From assembly GCA_016704565.1 (NCBI GenBank), contig JADIZV010000003.1, positions 165,069 to 229,068 on the forward strand: a DNA stretch of 64,000 bases, given 5' to 3'. Under the pieces are notes generated by a model. The model ran no database searches. It worked only from the letters and a program-made list of their open reading frames with translations, and was not told the DNA's origin. The stretch comes from Candidatus Phosphoribacter baldrii. GTDB lineage: Bacteria; Actinomycetota; Actinomycetes; Actinomycetales; Dermatophilaceae. The position numbers and the translations under genes are program-made. Of the stretch, positions 61,444 through 64,000 are shown piece after piece (position 1 is the first letter of the stretch; each line of letters starts with the position of its first letter).

Positions 61444-61776
61444 TCAGGCCTTGAACAGGTGTCGCCGGATGGCTGCGACGTTGGAGAAGATCCGGATCCC
61501 GAGGACGACGACGACGCCCGTCGACAGCTGAGAGCCGACGCCTAACTGGTCACCGAGGAAGACGATGAAGGCTGCGACGAGCACATTGGACAGGAACGAC
61601 ACGACGAACACCTTGTCGACGAAGATCCCGTCCAACACGGCCCGAACACCTCCGAACACCGCATCGAGGGCGGCAATGACGGCGATCGGCAGATAGGGCT
61701 GCAGCCACAGGGGGACGCTCGGGTGGAGCACGAGCCCCAGGACAATGCCCACCAACAGGCCGATGGCAGGGATCAT
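61444..61776 (-). CDS. sbp: Small basic family membrane protein (DUF1290, Rv1824-like)
   Basis: 110 residues from ATG 61776, overlapping the upstream DUF881 stop. Three hydrophobic segments: AIGLLVGIVLGLVLH, PIAVIAALDAVFGG and VVSFLSNVLVAAFIVFLG. The motif VFGGVRAVLDGIFVDKVF is typical. It lies between two DUF881 genes as in most actinobacteria and Firmicutes. Function not settled; envelope-related. Confidence 0.93.
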   Translation of the reverse strand: MIPAIGLLVGIVLGLVLHPSVPLWLQPYLPIAVIAALDAVFGGVRAVLDGIFVDKVFVVSFLSNVLVAAFIVFLGDQLGVGSQLSTGVVVVLGIRIFSNVAAIRRHLFKA

Positions 61777-62747
61777 GGCCGCTTCTCCGTCGTGCTCGGT
61801 GATGGTCTGGTCGCCCGGGTGGTCGGTGATGGTCTGGTCACCTGGGTGGTCGGTGAGGCTGCGGTCGCCCGGGTGGTCGGGGACGAGGTCGAGGGTATGC
61901 CGTCCGGCCGCGCCGTGGCGGAGATCAGGGCGGGCGCCACGCCGGCCGGGCAGGTCAGGGCGGATCCGGCCGTGATCGCGACGGGGATGCCGTAGTTGTC
62001 CTCGAGCGACTTGAGGTAACTGCCGGTGGCCGACGAACCGAACGACGCCTGCATGGCCTTGGGGTCTCCGATGGCGGTGACGACGTAGGGCCGCACCAAC
62101 GGTCGGAAGTCCACGAGGATGGCCTGGCCGGCAAACCGGATGGCTGACCGGGTGGTCAACCGCTGCCCGTTGATCGAGATCGCTTCTGCGCCAGCCGCCC
62201 ACAGCCCGTTGCTGACGATCTGCAGATCCGCGGCGCTGACGCGCCCTTCCTCGAAGCCGCTGGAACCCCTCGCGGGGTCTGATCCACTCACCGCGTCGGC
62301 CGAGTCGTCCAGGATCACGGTGATCCCTGGCCCGGTCACCGCCACAACGCCTCCGACGACCTGCAGGAAGGACAGCTGGGTCAGGACGCTGGACCGTCCT
62401 GATTGACCAAGAACCGCGGACCGCGCGCCGGCGACCTCGGCCTCCAGTTGGCTCACCCGCTCGGCGAGCAGGTCACCGGCCTCCTGGCGCGCCCCGATCT
62501 GGGCCTTCAAGTCAGCGCGGGCCTGTTCGACCACGCTCGTGGCCGACTTGAGGCTCAGAGCCGACACCACCAAAAGGAACCCACAGGCAACCGCGACTGC
62601 GATGACCATGGGGCTACGACCCGAGCTGTGTTTCGGCAGCCCTTCGGCGACCCGACGAGCCGAGGCGGCGGCATACCCGGGCTCCAGCGAACCTTCGCGA
62701 AGCTCGGTGATCAAGGCCATCGACTCGTCGACCCGGCGTGCGCTCAT
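61773..62747 (-). CDS. DUF881 family membrane-anchored protein (Rv1823-like)
   Basis: 324 residues from ATG 62747. One membrane segment (MVIAVAVACGFLLVVSALSL), a coiled coil, then the DUF881 domain (VTGPGITVILDDSAD, AEAISINGQRLTTRSAIRFAG (split), VVTAIGDPKAMQAS). The C-terminus carries three 9-residue Thr/Pro repeats encoded by 27-bp DNA repeats at 61801-61881, probably an exposed, flexible tail. The start overlaps the stop of the frame-shifted phosphatidyltransferase (ATGA). Confidence 0.9.
   Translation of the reverse strand: MSARRVDESMALITELREGSLEPGYAAASARRVAEGLPKHSSGRSPMVIAVAVACGFLLVVSALSLKSATSVVEQARADLKAQIGARQEAGDLLAERVSQLEAEVAGARSAVLGQSGRSSVLTQLSFLQVVGGVVAVTGPGITVILDDSADAVSGSDPARGSSGFEEGRVSAADLQIVSNGLWAAGAEAISINGQRLTTRSAIRFAGQAILVDFRPLVRPYVVTAIGDPKAMQASFGSSATGSYLKSLEDNYGIPVAITAGSALTCPAGVAPALISATARPDGIPSTSSPTTRATAASPTTQVTRPSPTTRATRPSPSTTEKRP
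61801..61881 (-). repeat. Three tandem 27-bp repeats within the DUF881 gene
   Basis: Units of 27 bases start at 61801, 61828 and 61855 and encode TTRATAASP-, TTQVTRPSP- and TTRATRPSP-like blocks at the protein C-terminus. In-frame unit length means copy number can change without breaking the gene. Confidence 0.8.
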
Positions 62748-63348
62748 GCCGCCCTCCGGGTCTGGCGCAGCAGCGGGGCCGCCTGCACGGCATACAGGGC
62801 GGCGGCGACCCAGTAGAGGACGATCCCCACCACGCGAACGCCCACCCGATCGGCAGCGCCCACGCGCCGACCGTGCCCGGCACCTGGCCGAGGAGGATGA
62901 CCGGGAAGGCGTAGAGGAGGTTGAGGGTGGCGCCCTTGCCGACGAAGTGGACCGGGATGCCGATCTGGCCGACCCGCTTGAGCGCCAGCAGCAGCCCGGC
63001 CATAAACAGCTCACGCAGCAGCAGCACCCAGACGATCCACCAAGGGATGATGTCCCGCCAGGCCATGCCCAGCAGCGTGCTGACGATATAGAGCCGGTCG
63101 GCGATCGGGTCGAGCAGTTGGCCGACCCGCGACACCAGGTGGAAGTGGCGCGCGATCTTGCCGTCGAGGTAGTCCGTGATGCCGGACAACGCCAGGGTGA
63201 CCAGGGCCCACCCGTCGTCGCCGCGCAGGATGAGCCACAGGAACAGCGGCACCCCGAGCAGGCGCAACACCGACAGCGCATTGGGCAGGGTGAGGACACG
63301 GTCGGTGTCGGGCACCTCGTCGCCCGCAACTCCCCTGCTTTCCGCCAC
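62744..63348 (-). pseudogene. CDP-alcohol phosphatidyltransferase (PgsA-like, Rv1822 position), frame-shifted near its end
   Basis: From ATG 63348 the frame encodes a CDP-alcohol phosphatidyltransferase with the motif DG(x)2AR(x)8G(x)3D(x)3D present as DYLDGKIARHFHL and GQLLDPIADRL. After GWAFAW, at about 62825-62836, the frame is lost. The expected C-terminus (VGIVLYWVAAALYAVQ…QTRRAA) lies in another frame and ends in a TGA at 62744-62746 that overlaps the DUF881 start as ATGA. The frame as written would run on to 62614. One base appears missing near GTGGTGGGG. It may be a real mutation near the end, possibly harmless, or a sequencing error. Confidence 0.8.
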
Positions 63349-63401
63349 GGCCCCGAGCCTAATGCGCGCGCCCGACAGATCCCTGGTTCGTCGCCTCCGC
63401 C

Positions 63402-63453
63402 CCGCCGGTATGCCGTGTGCTCGCCCCCCGCCGGTATGCCGTGTGTTCGCCCC
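63402..63453. repeat. 26-bp tandem duplication containing the octamer
   Basis: Two copies (63402-63427, 63428-63453) of a 26-base unit beginning CCGCCGGTATGCCGTGTG, differing at one base. It lies in the gene-free stretch 63349-63650, which also contains the hairpin at 63592-63624 and nothing else I can identify. Confidence 0.75.
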
Positions 63454-63591
63454 CCGCCCCGCCGTGGGCTGCGCACGCGCTCCTACGCCTCCGCCCGGTG
63501 CCGGACGCTGGAGCCGTCCTTGAAGCCGTCGCTCGTGATGTGATCACACCTGCAGCTTCGGCTTCATCGGCGGCCTCATGCCCGGGCATGA

Positions 63592-63624
63592 CGAAGCCCC
63601 CGACCCCGGCCAGGGTTCGAGGGC
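63592..63624 (-). terminator. Hairpin terminator beside the tRNA fragment
   Basis: AGCCCCCGACCC and GGGTTCGAGGGCT pair with one bulge around CGGCCA. On the minus strand it lies downstream of the tRNA-Pro 3' fragment and is probably the original terminator of that tRNA gene. Confidence 0.5.
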
Positions 63625-63650
63625 TCTCGCCGTCCGATATATGCGGTATG

Positions 63651-63693
63651 TCGGGCTGACAGGATTTGAACCTGCGGCCCCTTGACCCCCAGT
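63651..63693 (-). other. attachment site: 3' fragment of tRNA-Pro(GGG)
   Basis: On the minus strand, 43 bases run from the anticodon loop CTGGGGG (anticodon GGG) through TCAAG, the T-arm GCAGG-TTCAAAT-CCTGT and the acceptor strand CAGCCCGA. The expected 5' half (acceptor CGGGCTG, D-arm, first anticodon strand CTTGA) is absent at higher coordinates, so this is not a tRNA gene. A duplicated tRNA 3' end is the classic att core of integrative elements. The intact tRNA is expected beyond the right edge of the window, at the other end of the element. Confidence 0.75.
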
Positions 63694-63913
63694 GAGTTGA
63701 CCGTTCTGCCTGGGCGTCCCATCCCCTCCCAGACCGTCCCGTCTGAGCACGCGGGACTCTCACCCCGAGGGCCATCCATCCCAACTCGTCACGGTGCGTG
63801 CCGTCCTGTCTGCACACACACACGCACGCACAAGAGAAGAACGACGGCCCCGGCCGGTGTTGGTGCACCAGCCGAGGCCTAGACCGAATCACCTCGATAG
63901 AAGGAGAACGACC
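63694..63913. other. Start of an integrated element, non-coding part
   Basis: 220 bases between the att core and the first gene. It contains a CA/CG repeat tract (CACACACACACGCACGCAC near 63812-63830) and an AGAAGGAGA ribosome binding site just before the gene at 63914. No octamer is present. Confidence 0.5.
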
Positions 63914-64000
63914 ATGAACGAGAAGGATGTCACGACGTGCGCCCCGTGGTGCAGCGCTCACGACGCCGAAACCGGGCAGTGCGTCAGCGCCGCCCATGAT
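63914..64000 (+). CDS. Small Cys-rich protein of an integrative element, cut by window edge
   Basis: 29 codons are visible from ATG 63914, preceded by AAGGAG with good spacing. The visible N-terminus has TCAPWCSAHDAETGQC with three Cys and two His nearby, a pattern seen in small proteins (DUF6907-like) of actinobacterial integrative elements and phages. The function is unknown. Placed directly inside the att site on the element side. Confidence 0.6.
   Translation, partial: MNEKDVTTCAPWCSAHDAETGQCVSAAHD

Noticed and set aside
63651..63740. A complete tRNA-Pro gene on the minus strand
   Set aside because: The T-arm, acceptor 3' strand and anticodon loop are present, but the bases at 63694-63740 cannot form the acceptor 5' strand, D-arm or first anticodon strand. 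Only the 3' half is real.

Overview
The window is about 64 kb of very GC-rich DNA from an actinobacterium. Several gene orders are diagnostic of the phylum: pafC-tatA-tatC-lipid kinase-helY at the left end, lnt-ppm1-fxsA next to rbpA in the middle, and at the right end a block matching the M. tuberculosis Rv1822-Rv1832 order (phosphatidyltransferase, DUF881, small basic protein, DUF881, gcvH, garA, ftsR, DUF151 nuclease, MerR, gcvP). The combination of amino-acid fermentation genes, a glycyl-radical enzyme and otherwise ordinary aerobic genes suggests a facultative member of the Intrasporangiaceae/Dermatophilaceae type. That placement is inference.

Layout. 0-5.4 kb: Tat export genes, lipid kinase and HelY helicase. 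5.6-12.1 kb: wax ester synthase/DGAT, 5'-3' exonuclease, Lrp regulator, Bcr-type efflux pump, YbaK deacylase and a Baeyer-Villiger monooxygenase. 12.1-19.3 kb: a lysine fermentation locus (kamA divergent from kdd, then kamD-kamE-kal) with an ECF sigma factor and a membrane protein between its two halves. The two promoter regions share a 15-bp motif, and the kamD copy lies in a 50-bp palindrome. 19.4-24.9 kb: an insertion-sequence block made of two almost identical IS1380-family copies with clean 4-bp target duplications (TCAG, CTAG) and an IS1634-family element flanked by 138-bp direct repeats. 25-28 kb: lipoprotein acylation, polyprenol-mannose synthesis, FxsA and RbpA. 28.5-36.8 kb: UMF1 transporter, a YjjI/YjjW glycyl-radical enzyme pair, a GH76-like hydrolase and small accessory genes. 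35-38.3 kb: three toxin-antitoxin modules (YoeB with a truncated antitoxin, MazF-like, VapBC), a 28-bp dif-like site and two copies of a palindromic repeat bracketing VapBC. 38.4-54 kb: RlmC, CPBP protease, amylosucrase with a LacI-type operator, RlmB, PhzF, a GCS2 ligase, SbcCD and a SulP transporter. 54-63.3 kb: glycine cleavage genes with a glycine riboswitch and the growth/metabolism regulator block. 63.65 kb to the end: a 43-bp 3' fragment of tRNA-Pro(GGG), which I read as the attachment site at the edge of an integrated element whose first small gene runs off the window.

The most striking signal is not a gene. The octamer GTATGCCG (reverse CGGCATAC) occurs about 95 times by eye, roughly once per 0.7 kb on either strand, in all reading frames and between genes. 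At about 70% GC, chance alone predicts about two. It is missing from the insertion-sequence block. In two intergenic regions it forms inverted pairs that look like terminator stems, and in several genes it supplies part of the -10 box of a leaderless promoter. This resembles the distribution of DNA uptake sequences in Neisseria and Haemophilus, but its function is unknown.

Many genes here appear to start leaderless: a TANNNT box followed by 6-7 bases and then the start codon. I used this pattern to choose several starts.
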